From Ligula intestinalis (Eukaryota > Platyhelminthes > Cestoda > Diphyllobothriidea > Diphyllobothriidae): a stretch of DNA of 64,000 nucleotides. The stretch lies in NCBI GenBank assembly GCA_036362985.1, contig JAYGXS010000007.1, forward strand, positions 17,950,134 to 18,014,133, written 5' to 3'. How positions within the stretch are numbered: the stretch's first letter is position 1; each line of letters begins with the position of its first letter. Positions 1 to 11,593 of this stretch are shown in pieces. Under the pieces are notes generated by a model, which searched no databases, had not been told where the DNA came from, and worked only from the letters and a program-made list of their open reading frames with translations. A program made the position numbers and the translations under genes.

Positions 1-1043
1 CAGACGGGAATATCGCAGCCTTTTGGCCACCATTATAACAATTTGGCACACGAATACCCGGACTCTCTATGCCCATTTGCAAGACTTCAACTGGGCAGTA
101 TTATTCGCATTTAATTGTGCTTATGTGTTCATTTCAAAATACTCTTCCTTGTCTTTTCGCAATACCTCCTCAATCATGGCTTGATGCAGACCATTCAGCA
201 GTGAAACTCAAGCTTGCTGAGGAAATGTGCGACAGCCGACACCTATAGCAACCTTCTTACGAGCTGAAAATGAGAAAAAGCAATATGACAACTAGGTGTA
301 GTATTTATTCGCCTTCATCCACGACTTGAAATGCTGAAAAAAATGAAGGCAATGTCCAAAATGTTAGATCGGTGTACACTCAGGAAATTGTCCAAGACAA
401 TAGCTTTATGCTCGTTGCTCAGTTCATAACTGGTAGTATCGAGGTTTTCACTGTCAAGCCAAGCATCGGAGGGTGCGTGCTGATACGTTGGTTTTTCACC
501 TCCATTCCTCGAGAATGCGATGGCAGGCTGGATGGCAACAAAATCCAACAGTTAAAGTGTTATAGCAATACTACTTAAATAATGCCAACAGAGTGTTTAT
601 AGTACTTTTAAATGTGGATTTGCGCGCAAAATGGCTACCAGTACCAGTACAGTAGATAAACCATTGCCTGCAAAGTCGTGATCGAAATTGTAGTTTGTCG
701 TTTAAGGTATACTGGGTCTTATTATTTTGATCTATTGAGTGGATTTGATGCTCAAAAATCTGTTAGTAAAGGAGACCGTATGATCAGTTCGGTTTAATCA
801 AGGAAAGCAGGCAGGATTTTGGCAAAATCGAAGCTTGTCGCATATCCTAGACATTTAACAAGCTAATTTATACGACAAAACCAAATCCTGTTGTTTTTAT
901 GAATTTTGCTCTAAAGGAACACCAAAAGAAGCAAGTGATTGTTTGGATAAATCTCTTCCTGTACCGAAAAATCTGATCTTAATTTAGTGGAAACCAGGTG
1001 GAAGCAGATGTTTTTCCGAAACAAGGAAGGACCTCAGATTCAA
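1..1043. other. No gene seen
   Basis: A/T-rich sequence with only short chance reading frames. About 660-800 resembles 53640-53740 (shared context TTGAGTGGATTTGA), so part of it is a dispersed repeat. Confidence 0.5.
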
Positions 1044-1051
1044 AAATTATT

Positions 1052-1626
1052 GGCAACAGTAGCTTATATAGCCCCACTCATTAATCTCTACAACCTGCAC
1101 GTTTTCCTGCGAAAACGTTGGTTATTGGGTTTTATGGGCGGGAAATTAGGACACGCAGTAGAATATTTTTTAATAAATGCTAAATGAATCTTTATTTTAC
1201 TGTATTTGGAAGTGTTGTTCATTTATACCTGTCGATTGGCTAATCTATATTATCATTTAACTTATTGCGGGAAAACCCGATTATCAAACTGCAGGTTTCT
1301 TCAATTTCCCGAAAAATTGAAATGGTGGTTAGGAGGTCATCTACTTCAACTTACACGAGGTCCAACTTACCAATCTGGAGTTAGATTAGTATATCCCGCG
1401 GCGCTAAGCGCCACGCACACCTTCAATTAACATGCAGAAAAACCTGCTCTCAGCGGCCGCGGGAAGCAACTTTGACTACATTTTTTCACTTAACACTCTC
1501 TTCTAAATATTTCCTTCTCCGCCTATCCTATTTCCCCACCCCATAAAACTCTATAACCACCATTTTTGCAGGAAAAAATGCTGGGACTAGGGGTGTATTA
1601 GTGGGGCTACATAAGCTTCTTTTGCC
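1052..1626. mobile_element. Non-autonomous TIR DNA transposon, copy A (575 bp)
   Basis: Terminal inverted repeats of roughly 100 bp: the left end starts GGCAACAGTAGCTTATATAG and the right end, reverse-complemented, starts GGCAAAAGAAGCTTATGTAG; both continue into the same CCCCACT block. It is flanked by a perfect 8-bp target-site duplication AAATTATT (1044-1051 and 1627-1634). There is no transposase. Eight-bp duplications fit hAT, Merlin or P superfamilies; the GG start leaves this open. A second copy with its own 8-bp duplication lies at 33175-33756 in opposite orientation. Confidence 0.88.
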
Positions 1627-1689
1627 AAATTATTATTTGTCAATTTCTGAATTTTTCGTCACAAAACGCAGTAAAGAACTTGTATGACT

Positions 1690-2040
1690 GTACCCTTTCT
1701 GCACATAGGAAAATTAAAGTAGGCATAATTTTCTACCAAACGCGTACAAGGAAAACTACTTTTGTGCCTTTTTTCATGAGCTTCATCGGAATATATATGG
1801 ACATTGAAAACCAATGAGAAATATATATGCTACTTAAGTAGCTTTTTTATAGAGACTGTGCTTTTTACAGGCGTTCAGAAAGAAGCTCGTTCAAAAGCCG
1901 GCGTCATGATATGGCTGAAACATCCTGAGATTGGACTGTACGCTAATCTGTCCTATAACCCTACTAAAGTAATTTGTTCAAATCCAAAACGTATTTCCGA
2001 ATTTTGGTTGACATTTCATGGGAAAGGGGAATGACTGCAT
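1690..2040. repeat. Dispersed foldback-family repeat (end fragment)
   Basis: Shares ordered blocks with 51280-51535 and 52640-52890: an AATCAATGAGAAA-type block, then AGCTCGTT, then GTAATTTGTTC and a TTCGGTTGA-type block. It appears to be one end of the foldback element seen more completely at 50738-51435. Confidence 0.55.
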
Positions 2041-2189
2041 GTACTTAAGGTGGCTATTCACCGTATGGGAAGGTCCGGAGTCAGTTGAGAGTACCACCTC
2101 CAAGGACGTCGAATACCCATGGTTCTAGAACTAAGACATGGCGCCAATAGTTTATGTGGCTGCCCCGTAGTGCAGATGGGATTGCGCTT

Positions 2190-2345
2190 GAATTTTAGGA
2201 AGGATACTCATCCCAGTGTCACGATACTAACCCTAACTTTAACCCAAACCTTACTCTAACTTTAAAATGCATAGTAAGTTGTGACCAGCATCTATAAGAC
2301 CATCAAATACGCATGAGATCTGCAATCGGAAGCAAAACGCCGGGC
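2190..2345. repeat. TAACCC-containing dispersed repeat, fragment
   Basis: Degenerate telomere-like motifs (CTAACCCTAACTTTAACCC and variants) follow a segment ending in a TCACGA-type block. The same organisation occurs at 10438-10790, 11090-11400 and 22800-23080. Confidence 0.5.
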
Positions 2346-2424
2346 AAGGGGCGAGAATCTTAATTGCCCAATTGGCGTTCTGGAAAATTGCAAAATGATG
2401 AGTCCAGAATAGAGGATATGTTAC

Positions 2425-2600
2425 TTTTTCCCGATCACCAGCCTACGGAATACAGAATTTGTGCCAACCCTTCCTAGAACCGATGACAAATTAACTTCTC
2501 CTTCTTTTTAAATAAAAAAATATATATTTTAGATGTGAGTTGCACTTCTACTCATTAGTCAGTTATGCAGGGTGTCTTTGGCTGAGACACATGTTGGATT
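2425..2600 (+). repeat. Diverged direct repeat, copy 1
   Basis: Matches 3445-3620 in the same orientation: TTACTTTTT, GATCAC, CTACGGAA, a T/A-rich block, GTGAGT, TCAGT(T/C)ATGCA and GCTGAGACACA-type blocks occur in the same order about 1020 bp apart. No coding region. This suggests a diverged tandem or dispersed duplication. Confidence 0.55.
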
Positions 2601-3404
2601 TTTAATGCCCTACTGCCCTACCTGGTAAGTCAAACTGCTCGCAGAACTAATATGCATAACTACCTGCTATTTTGTTTTAGTAGGCCTTGTCTTGTTTATT
2701 TTAGTGTAGTTATGGGAATCAACCCTTCATACTTTTGAGTTTCCACAGCATCCCCAAATCATTTGTTTTGTTGGAAATGTACACTGGGACTTAAGTACTG
2801 CTTCAAAAATATAAGGTTAACCTGTTTGCGTCTTGGCGGCACTCACTAAACAACGCATGCTGTAAGGATCGTTGGCTGTGTTGTATTGCAGCAATGCCTT
2901 CTTGATGACAGGGAGGAACATTCTGATTTATAATTTGTTTTTAAAAAGGGGTTAAGGTATTTATGAGCTACGCGCTATTATCCGACATATTATGCTTCAT
3001 ATTAGTAACTACCAAGTAAGAGTCGGTTTTTTGGATTCAAAAACTGTTGCTTTATGTTTCTACAGTTCTATCAATTAGAATTTTTATTATTATTTATTAA
3101 TTAAATCATTAACTGACTCATTATTAATAGCTGTTGGCGAGTTAGAGTTTCAGAAAATTAGAAGCATAGCAGTGGTTAGCGCTTTGCTTAACATTTCACG
3201 GCACAACTGTTATACCACACCATATTTTTTTCAAAATGCGGACTGCTTTGTAAACTGATTAATGTACTTAAATGCCATGCTTTTTAATTACTACTACCCT
3301 TACTTTTACCTATATATTTTCGTCCTAGGTACCATTCTTTTCCCCCCGAAAAAATATATATTACCATCACCACTCGTGTTTTACACTAACCTGCGGTTAC
3401 TGGT

Positions 3405-3620
3405 TGCGAGTGGGGGCTACACAACCTACTGTTGCCGAGGCTGTTACTTTTTTCGCCGATCACAAGTCTACGGAACATAGGCCTTGTGACAACACCTTAT
3501 AGAATCGGTCACCTTATCAATCTTTTCAAGTAAAAAAGGCACATTTTCAATGTGAGTGGAATTTTCATCCATGAGTCAGTCATGCATAGCGCCCGTAGCT
3601 GAGACGCACACAATGGGACT
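3405..3620 (+). repeat. TIR-like end plus diverged direct repeat, copy 2
   Basis: GAGTGGGGGCTACACAACC followed by TACTGTTGCC near 3409-3436 resembles the right end of the 575-bp TIR element family. It is followed by the second copy of the 2425-2600 repeat. No matching left end was found. Confidence 0.4.
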
Positions 3621-4895
3621 ATTTTTGTCGATTCACACGTCCGCACACGGGCTCTTGACCATCATACGGTCCAACAGATGTACCTGATAGGCCCCCAACT
3701 GCTCTCAGAACTGGAGGTGACCTTTGGTCAGCGAACCGCCTCCCCCGCGACCACCACCACCACTACTAGGCGGAGTTGTACGCCGTGAAGGAACGCAGAG
3801 AGTAGTGTCTGCTGGTCGTCTTCTGTTGCATAGGCACACCGACGAGATACGCCAACGGAGTGGCAACGAAACGGAGCTTGCATTCGGTTGACCGCGGGGG
3901 TGTAGTCCACACCAAGGCCCCCGGCTGCACAACTACGGCAGCCGGCTTAATCTTTCTGAATGCGGGTGATTAGCCGTCGCTGGAATCAAGATGCCCCTTT
4001 GGGCTTACGAGAACACCGGTTTATTTCGCTTAGATATGCAAAAGTATACATGTCAGCATCTGTAAGCCTTATTGGCGAAATGTTTCTGGGGCAGCAGAAG
4101 TACTTGCAAAAGTAGAAAGTAGTTCTTGGGGTGTGCATTGTGGAACATAAAAGCGTATTTAGGACACATGTTTTCTGAACTGCCTCTACTTCACTTGACA
4201 TTTCAGACTTTTTCTTGAGTATTTATTCTACTATCAATGACTGCCTGGGAAAGCGTATATTTAAAAGATATTTTTGTAATATTTTAATCTGCAGGGTGTC
4301 CATTCATAGCAACATGGAGAGGCACAACAGTGATGCATATGTTACTACCAGTTAAGACGTGGAAATTTTCAGAAAACAGATAAACTGTTGAACCCTGTGC
4401 TCTCAGAGTGTGATTTTCTAGAGACAGGAGAAGTTGCAGCAAATGTTTTCCCGTATATCTCAGAAAATAGTATTCACATTTGCATACACTTTCGAAACCA
4501 GTGGGAAGCTACGGAAAATATGTTGCTCCTGTTTAAGGAGCACAAGTTTAGTCGAGGGCAGCCACACCCCAGCGCATACAGTCACATCAACTTATTCTTT
4601 GCGCCGATCCTTATAAGAAAACAACGCAAGGATTTGTTTTTTATTGATTCATTATTTAGGAAAATATCTAATTTTTTTCGATGTATCCGCATGCACCTTG
4701 GCTCTGAACTTTTCTTCCATCACTTCTGACGTCCAAAGACTTGATGGGCCTCCTCTCCCACCCACTAAAAGGGCAAATCACATGCTGTTGTTAATATTAT
4801 GGCAGTTTCTGAGTCTGATGCAAACTTCGCGATTAATTGTGTGCACAGTAAATGTTGTGGTACGAAGTCGAAGAAAGGTTTTCGACCGATGGGCA
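3621..4895. other. No gene seen
   Basis: Frames of up to 131 codons occur, but they overlap each other in several frames, one runs into the SINE at 4896, and none has recognisable motifs. Treated as non-coding. Confidence 0.4.
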
Positions 4896-5055
4896 TTGCC
4901 GACAAAGACAAGGGAGGTAGGAATGGCTACTTCTGGCTTATTGTCCATCATCAGCCAGCCATACTCAATCCCAGGTGGTGTACTGTCGGAAGCTCAAACC
5001 CGTGACCTGTTGATCAGAAGTCCCAGCTCTAACAACTGAGCCACGGGCTCCTTGT
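4896..5055 (-). repeat. tRNA-derived SINE
   Basis: On the minus strand a tRNA-like head has an A-box-like CCGTGGCTCAGTTGTTAGAG and a B-box-like ACGGGTTTGAGCTTC. It is followed by the family tail GGCTGGCTGATGATGG...AATAAGCCAGAAGT and a terminal CTTGTCTTTGTCGG. The tail is shared with at least eight other copies in the window. Confidence 0.75.
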
Positions 5056-6591
5056 TTTGCCGGTTTAGATCGAGAGTTATTGATATAAGCAGATGAATGC
5101 TCACCGATCGATGAAAGGCCTCACGCGTTCCATGTTCGAACGTTATTTTGAAGCTCATTATGCTGTTGCTCAAGAATTTTATGCAAGTAAATATCTGTCA
5201 GGTACGCCCACTTTTCGGATTTCTAAATCAGAATTGCATTTTCATTAGAATACTGCTTACATAATAATAATAATCATATTCATCAGCATCAGCATCGTCA
5301 CCATACTATTGCTAGAAAATTGCCACCCTCTATTTTTCCCGTGTTATGGGCGCTACACTCTTCTTTCGCTATGTCCTCGGTGGGGATCATTTATGCTCGC
5401 TCGTATTAATAGCCTCTCCCACTAAGTCGTCTTTTATTTTCGAGGGAGATTGGCTTATTGCCCTGTTATTTAACAAAGCATCTTAATACCACTTTTAAAC
5501 TCCAATAAAGGAAAAATCACAACCAAAGAGAAAAGATTTGAATAACATTAGCCCTTCCTGTACTTATTAAGTAGCAAATTAGGTCTTATTTGGATTTTTT
5601 ACTTGAAGAAAGTGCATCTTTTGATATTTAAAAGGTTCTGATTGTGAAAAAAATGCAAGATGGTCAAATGTTTATTCTTACGGCATCGTATTTTTAAGGT
5701 TATTAAAAGTAATATAGTTATTCGAGTATACACCGTGGTCCACCTCAATTTCAAAACTGAACGATCGCCACATGACTTCTTTCTACTAGCGGAGAGAAAG
5801 GTGTGACTTCTTATGAACTAGAAGCATACAGCATGTAGTTAGAAAACCTTGACTTCAAGTGTAACGGCAGATCAGGTTGAACGCTACTAGGGAATTGGGA
5901 AAGTTCCTAAAAACAACCAAAGATAGACTTTCTCCTGGTTTAAAATTCGATGAAGACGTAATATACTCCAAAGTGAGTATGAGAAAAGATATTTGTGTAA
6001 ACATTTTCTATAAGATAAATTTAAGTTTATAAGGATATCGGAAATCACTGGGGAAAAGTGCACACTACATAAGTACATACTACACTTCATAAGTAGTCAT
6101 TTCTACAGCGAAGTTCTTTGGAAGCGGCTCAGCATTATCCGAGAATTAAGGAAATTTATTGAAACCCAAGGATACTCTTTCTTCGAGTAAACATTTTGCT
6201 CCATTCTCTTCTTTTGACATGCCGTCCGAGAATCAACCTTTCACTACTATTGCTACACTTCAATACTATCCCTCCCCCCATAAAAAGGGTTAAGTAAAAA
6301 AGAAGTTTTGGAGGATACTGCGTGGGAAGTTAAGCCCAATTCTGGTACACAGTTTTAGGTTAAAAGTGTGTTGACCTGTAAAAATTTATATTTCAAATTT
6401 GCGTTTCATAGGTCTCCTCTCGAGACAAGAATGAAATTTATCTTTGTATAGCAAAGGAGAGCCAATTCTGTGCACTTATATTGCCGTGAGAGAGTCGTTT
6501 ACTGACCAGGTTACAGAATAAGCTTGTCATCTGGCACCTTGGAACTCAGTCTAGACTCCGCTATCTGATCCGGGAATGACAGGACCACAGG
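5056..6591. other. No gene; dispersed repeat fragment at about 5885-6115
   Basis: 5885-6115 matches 52500-52740 in order (GGAATTGG, AAAGTT, GAAGACGTAAT, TTTTCTATA, ACAGCG), a fragment adjacent to the foldback family. The rest is A/T-rich sequence without a supportable gene. Confidence 0.45.
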
Positions 6592-6735
6592 GTGTAGCTG
6601 AGTGGTAGAGCGTTAGGCTTACCAAAGAATTCCGTTCATATACCTAGGCTCTACAAACATGGGATTGGGTATGGCTGGCTGATGACTGCTTATAAGCCAG
6701 AGAAGGTCATCCCAGTCTCTTTTGTCCTCGACGTT
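6592..6735 (+). repeat. tRNA-derived SINE
   Basis: Head GGTGTAGCTGAGTGGTAGAG (A-box-like) and a decayed B-box, then the tail GGCTGGCTGATGACTGC, TTATAAGCCAGAGAAGG and a terminal TCTTTTGTCCTCGACG. Confidence 0.7.
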
Positions 6736-8609
6736 ACCTCTTAAGCTTAATTAGAGGCCCACAGTAGTTTAAGCACTTGACATTTTTTTCACAGGTGAGC
6801 CAAAAACTGTCACCCGTTTTCAAAAACATAATTCTAACCCCTGCATATTTCCTCTAAGGGATGCTCTCTATCAGGCTTAAGGTGTAGCGTAAGCATGTTA
6901 CCGCCCGAACCATCCCCCATAAATCACAAAGTTGGTAAGTCTCTTCTAGGAAAGCTTTACATTGACACCCAAAATTAAGTGGACAAATGCATTCCTTCGC
7001 CAACTACTGCTATTTACTACGATTCTTACTGAACAGACAACGCATTCATGCATCAAACTCTGAGTTTTCTCACACTTTTGCAAGCCCACTCGTAGTAAAT
7101 ATTCTTTTTGGGAAAAGATATTTCCGTTTCCCCACCAGGGGTTTGCTTACTTTCAGCTCCATCCGACTAATTGGTCATCTTAAAATACTTTTTCCTGGCG
7201 TGAGTCGGATAGTGTGCTACTAGGTACACAAAACTAAATGTCGCCCTTTGAACCAATAAATATTTTGCGTCCAAGTTGATCTCGGTTGCTCCTTTTTTTC
7301 GGGTGATGGCAATTGGAAGATGCTAAGACTGGTTGAGAAATGGGACAAATTTTCAGCCGAATGCCGCCGCTTAGACGAAAGATAGTAGGCAAAACACACT
7401 TTGAACATGCTTTTCTCTTCCAACCAAAATAATGTTCCCCCGTAAGTTATATTGTTCTACCTTGAAGCCCTTGTTAAAATGTTCGACACCAATATGGAAA
7501 ATGGGATGCAGTGATTGGTTGAATATCAAGATAGTTGCACAGGGGTTCAACTTCAGTCCGTTCTTCATGTAAAGATGGGTTTTGGTTAAAAACGCCAAAA
7601 CTGAAATTTGGGTGGGACGAACAAGTTAGATATACCATTCCTCCCGCAATCAAATGAATATATATTTTCCTACGAAAGATTCATGATCGGTGTAAAAAAG
7701 ATAGGGTTTTATAGCTGTACAGATTAGTATTTTACCTACTCATTTGGTCAGGCAGGAGTAGCGAATGAAGCGTTCATACAGTTTGTAATGGTCATTTACC
7801 GCTTAACGCGAGCAAACTAAGCACAATTTATCACCAAAATCAAAATATTAAATTAAAATGTAAAATATGAATTTGGTTAAAGGGGATCACTGTGGGTGGC
7901 TTTAATACTGATTATAGCACAAGATAATGTCAAAATACTTAAGTCATGCTAGGATGCCGACTGTTGAATGCATACCTGCGGAGATCAAATCGCAAAAATG
8001 ACTTCTCCTGTAGTATACACTTCTTTTTTTAATTTATTTGCGGTGGAATTATAAATTCAATATATTTTGCAAAAATGCATACAAAGATTCCTTATTGTGC
8101 TCATTTCATTGTAAAGCACGTCTCCTTTAGGAAATAAATCTCGATAAAAAGACAATACCTTCCAGCTTTTGCTATAACGTCTTTGTTTCGGAATAAATTT
8201 GAATCTCCACCTGTCGCTGCCTTTGCTTTCAAGGTTTCCGGACGGGAAAATTACACGGAATTTAATTTTCTGTCAAATGTTCAGCCATATGCCGTCACTT
8301 AGAGGAAGGATAATAATAGTCTTCCTGCAGTAAGTTACGTCTTCTTAAAGTTATTTACTGGAAGGAGTTCAATAATTCGGTTTCAAATAGTTCATCGTTT
8401 TGAAGACCGTGAAGAGTCCCTTCGGTTAGCATCACATCTGTTCGTTTATTAAGGCGTCGCCTGAGGTATGCAAAGTCGTACATATCAATTACAGCAAGGG
8501 CTATTTTGTGTATGATAGCAGGACGCTTTCCAATCTGGTTGGGGAACATGCTCGTTTAGAGCCCTCGCAGGCAGTTGTATAGCGACTTGTAGTATATGAT
8601 GAAGTGAAA
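6736..8609. other. No gene seen
   Basis: Only short frames without motifs. 7930-8080 shares the GATGCCGACT / GTTGAATG context seen in the foldback family at 41270 and 53190, so it is probably an old repeat fragment. Confidence 0.4.
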
Positions 8610-8745
8610 CAGACAAAGACTATGGAGACCAGAATGGCCATTTCCGGCTTCCTAGCCATCACAGATTGCGCATGACTGGTTGATGGCAGTTAATAGACCA
8701 GAAAGGGCCATTTCAGTCTCCTCTGTCCTTGTCGGTTCCACTTCA
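8610..8745. repeat. Two SINE tails in inverted arrangement
   Basis: A reversed tail (AGACCAGAATGGCCATTTCC...GCCATCACAG) is followed by a forward tail (GACTGGTTGATGGCAG, TAATAGACCAGAAAGGGCC, TCTGTCCTTGTCGG). The tRNA-like heads are missing. Confidence 0.5.
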
Positions 8746-9103
8746 TTTTTACGTTTCTAAAAATTACACTTGGATTTCGCAGGTTCTTGAAAAGAAATGG
8801 AAATGCCATTCTAGATTATCAGTCATTTTTTATTAAGTATGACTTTTTAAAACATTTGGGACGGTGTGTACTCAGAAGTCGGTTTACAAACGTGACTGAT
8901 ATTTCCTGGAATTATGCTGCATGACACGTGGTATTACAATCTCACCTAGGTAACGCTTTGCAACTCAAATCACATTTTCAAATTTCGTTTCACGAGATCG
9001 GTTATAGACGGTAAAGAGCTTTATAGTTTGCTAAATTTATCAGTAATCCTGACCTCAGAACCCCTTAAAAATGTACGAATGAATTAACTTCCCGCATCTC
9101 ATT

Positions 9104-10021
9104 CCGGATCCGGCAGGAGTTTCCTTGGTAGTGGCGGAATAGAACTCCACATTTTAAGCTTTGTCGACAGCGATTCGAGCTCGATTCGGGTTACGGGTTA
9201 GGATTAGGGTTAGGGTTAGAGGTTGGGGTGAGGGTAAGTGCTAGGGTAAGGGTTAGGGAAAGGATTAGGTTTAGGGTAAAGGTTTGGGTAGGGGTAAGTG
9301 TTAAGGTAAAGGGTGACGATTAGGGTTATGGTTAAGGTAAGGGTAAGGGTTAGGGGTTAGTGTTAGGTTAAGTTTTAGGGTCCGGGTAAGGGTATGGGTA
9401 TGGGGTTAGGATAAGGGTTATGGTAAGGGTTAAGGTAAGGGTTAGTGTTAGGGTGAGGATGAGTGTTAGGGCAAGGGTTAGGGTAAGCTTTATGATAAGG
9501 GGGTTAGTGTTTGGGTTTGGGTAAGGGTTAGGTTTAGGTTTAGGGTAAGTTTTAGTGCAAAGGTTAGGGTTAGGTCACGGATACGGAAAGGGTAAGTGTT
9601 ATGATTAGGTTGAGGGTGGAATCGTGATATCGTATGTAAAAAGCCCAAAGTTTCTGCTTAATATTTTAAGAAGTCTTCGAAAATTCCATTATTACTGGGT
9701 TTTGAGCAAAGGATAGTTTTCGGAATAAAATTCCACATTTCCACGTTTCTCGACGACAATTTGAGCTCAATTCGACCTCAATTTGTTTTTCGCGCCTTCT
9801 TTCGAGTTACGCGCCCAACGCCGTCGACATGTAGCCATTAGGCATTAAATTATTTCAACAAAATTGTACGACTTTTTTTACTCATTTTCACAAAATCCTT
9901 TTTTAGCAAATCAGTTTTACCAACTCATAAAAACCCCATTCTCACGGTTAGCGTATGATAAAAACCTACGGCTTGCTGTATTTGAGACCACTACCAAGGA
10001 AACTCCTGCTCCGGATCCTTC
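9104..10021. repeat. Degenerate TTAGGG array (9186-9620) inside nested flanking repeats
   Basis: About 430 bp of imperfect TTAGGG-like units (GGTTAGGGTTAGGG, GGTAAGGGTTA and similar), matching the metazoan telomere repeat strand-wise. A block of about 50 bp is duplicated in direct orientation on both sides: GGAATAGAACTCCACATTT near 9138 and GGAATAAAATTCCACATTT near 9721, each ending in GAGCTC(A/G)ATTCG. A roughly 30-bp inverted repeat (CAGGAGTTTCCTTGGTAGTGG at about 9115 and its complement at about 9991) encloses the whole. It looks like a mobile or recombined unit rather than a chromosome end. Confidence 0.7.
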
Positions 10022-10231
10022 GGTCACTAAGTTCTAAGCACATCCCGTAACCTGAATAGTTAAGATCTTGTCTATGACAGTTTATGTCTTTCTCCCTCTT
10101 ATATGATAACCATTGAGCGACTGCTGATGTTGCTCGAGAATGAGCTCCAAGGCACCACGGGGCGAGGGATTTCTGTAACCAATCGGTGAGCGCCAGTCTA
10201 CCAATGTGTATATTCCCGATTGAAACCAAGA

Positions 10232-10390
10232 AGACAACGAGTTCGTGGTACAGCGGTTAGAGCGTTAGACTTTTAATCGACAGCTCGTGGGTTCAAACCT
10301 CGGGTGGTGCGCCACCTGGGTTTGGTTGGTTGACGACAGCTAATAAGCCCGAAATTGCAACTTCAGTCCCCTTGTCTTTGTTGGTAATGT
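10232..10390 (+). repeat. tRNA-derived SINE with well-preserved head
   Basis: A-box-like TTCGTGGTACAGCGGTTAGAG, anticodon-arm-like TTAGACTTTTAATC (resembling tRNA-Lys UUU) and B-box GGGTTCAAACCTC. Then the tail GGTTGGTTGACGACAGCTAA, TAAGCCCGAAATTG and TTGTCTTTGTTGG. Confidence 0.78.
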
Positions 10391-10437
10391 ATTTCGACTG
10401 ATACTAAATCTGCCCGGTCCCAGCCGACAGAACAACA

Positions 10438-10790
10438 GGTGGTAAGGATTACACCAAAACCAGGACACGGTGATAGGAAATCACCTCCCAAGTAATACAG
10501 TTGTCGCTGCACATAACTTCAGGAAGGGTCAATATTCCCGTGCCCCCACCCTAAAATTAACTCTAGCATGCACCTAAACCATAGCCCTAATCAGAACTCG
10601 AATCCTACTCTTAACCCTGACGCGACAGTTAACACTGACACGGACTTAGCTTAACTCTAGCCTTAAACCTAACTCTAAAATTAACCTTGACCACAAACCT
10701 CACCTCATTTTCTCTGGAGTCTGACGCAAATGCATCTATATTGCGGGTGGTTCCTGTTCTCCCATCCTGTTTAGGGTGTCGCTACGTGGT
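10438..10790 (+). repeat. TAACCC-containing repeat, copy 1 of a tandem pair
   Basis: Left block GATAGGAAATCACCTCCC, then ACATAACTTCAGGAAGG, a run of degenerate AACCCTA motifs, and a right block TTGCGGGTGGTTCCTGTTCTC. The same blocks in the same order occur at 11090-11400. A minus-strand copy lies at 22800-23080. Confidence 0.65.
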
Positions 10791-11089
10791 ACAGTAATAG
10801 ACTTCCATTCAATGAGCAAAAGATCCTGATTCGGAACAGCTGTATTTGGCTATGGCCAGCAGACGCCTGTTAATAAGCCAATTTTCCCTGGTGTTCATTT
10901 CTGTACCATTCCTGGTTGCCATGTGACTGCCTATGAGAGCAATGAATAGCGGGGCGAATATCTCTGTAGCCTGAACACCCTTCTCCCTGCCTCCCGCTCC
11001 CAGGCAACGGTTACTTTGTTTTTTAGAATCCGATCAGTATTTTACTACCCTGAGTCAGGATTTATCGCGCCTCCGAGGGCATGAGTATA

Positions 11090-11400
11090 TCAAAAATGGG
11101 TGATGATCACTTATACGGGATACGGAAATAGGAATGCTCAGCTACTGCAATAAAAGTAAATCCTGCGCATAATTTCAGGAAGGTTCCGTGTTTTGACCCT
11201 AACCTATATCCCTAATCTTAAACCTAACTAGAAAAATAGAACTCACTCTGAACGTAATTCTACCTTCAATTGCAACTTCGAAACTAACCCTAAAATTAAC
11301 CCTAAACATAAACCTAGTCCTATTTGCCCTGGAATTTGGCGACAAGACGCCTGTATTGCAGGCGGTTCCTGTTCTCATGTTCTGTGTAGGGATTCATTGA
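11090..11400 (+). repeat. TAACCC-containing repeat, copy 2
   Basis: Same order as 10438-10790: GGGATACGGAAATAGGAATG, CATAATTTCAGGAAGG, degenerate AACCCTA run, then TTGCAGGCGGTTCCTGTTCTC. Ends about 200 bp before the foxA stop codon. Confidence 0.65.
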
Positions 11401-11553
11401 AGTTCTACCTAAACTTTACCCTCCCCCTATCCAGCAGTTAGGGAACAGTTACAAGTAACTCCTCAGCTCCCATCCGCAGCTCTCTGTACAAGTCCGACAT
11501 TGGGTTGCGAAATAAAGGGCCAAATAGGGAACAAAGTTATTAAGCTATGGACA

Positions 11554-11559
11554 TTTATT
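11554..11559 (-). terminator. Possible polyadenylation signal AATAAA of foxA
   Basis: TTTATT on the plus strand gives AATAAA on the gene strand, 35-40 nt beyond the foxA stop codon. It is the nearest canonical hexamer. It would imply a very short 3' UTR, so a more distal signal is possible. Confidence 0.35.
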
Positions 11560-11593
11560 ACCGACAAGATCCTAAAAGTCAGGAACTTACAAT

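Noticed and set aside
5281..5300. CRISPR-like or tandem array at CAGCATCAGCATC
   Set aside because: Simple trinucleotide repeat in a eukaryotic genome; no spacers.
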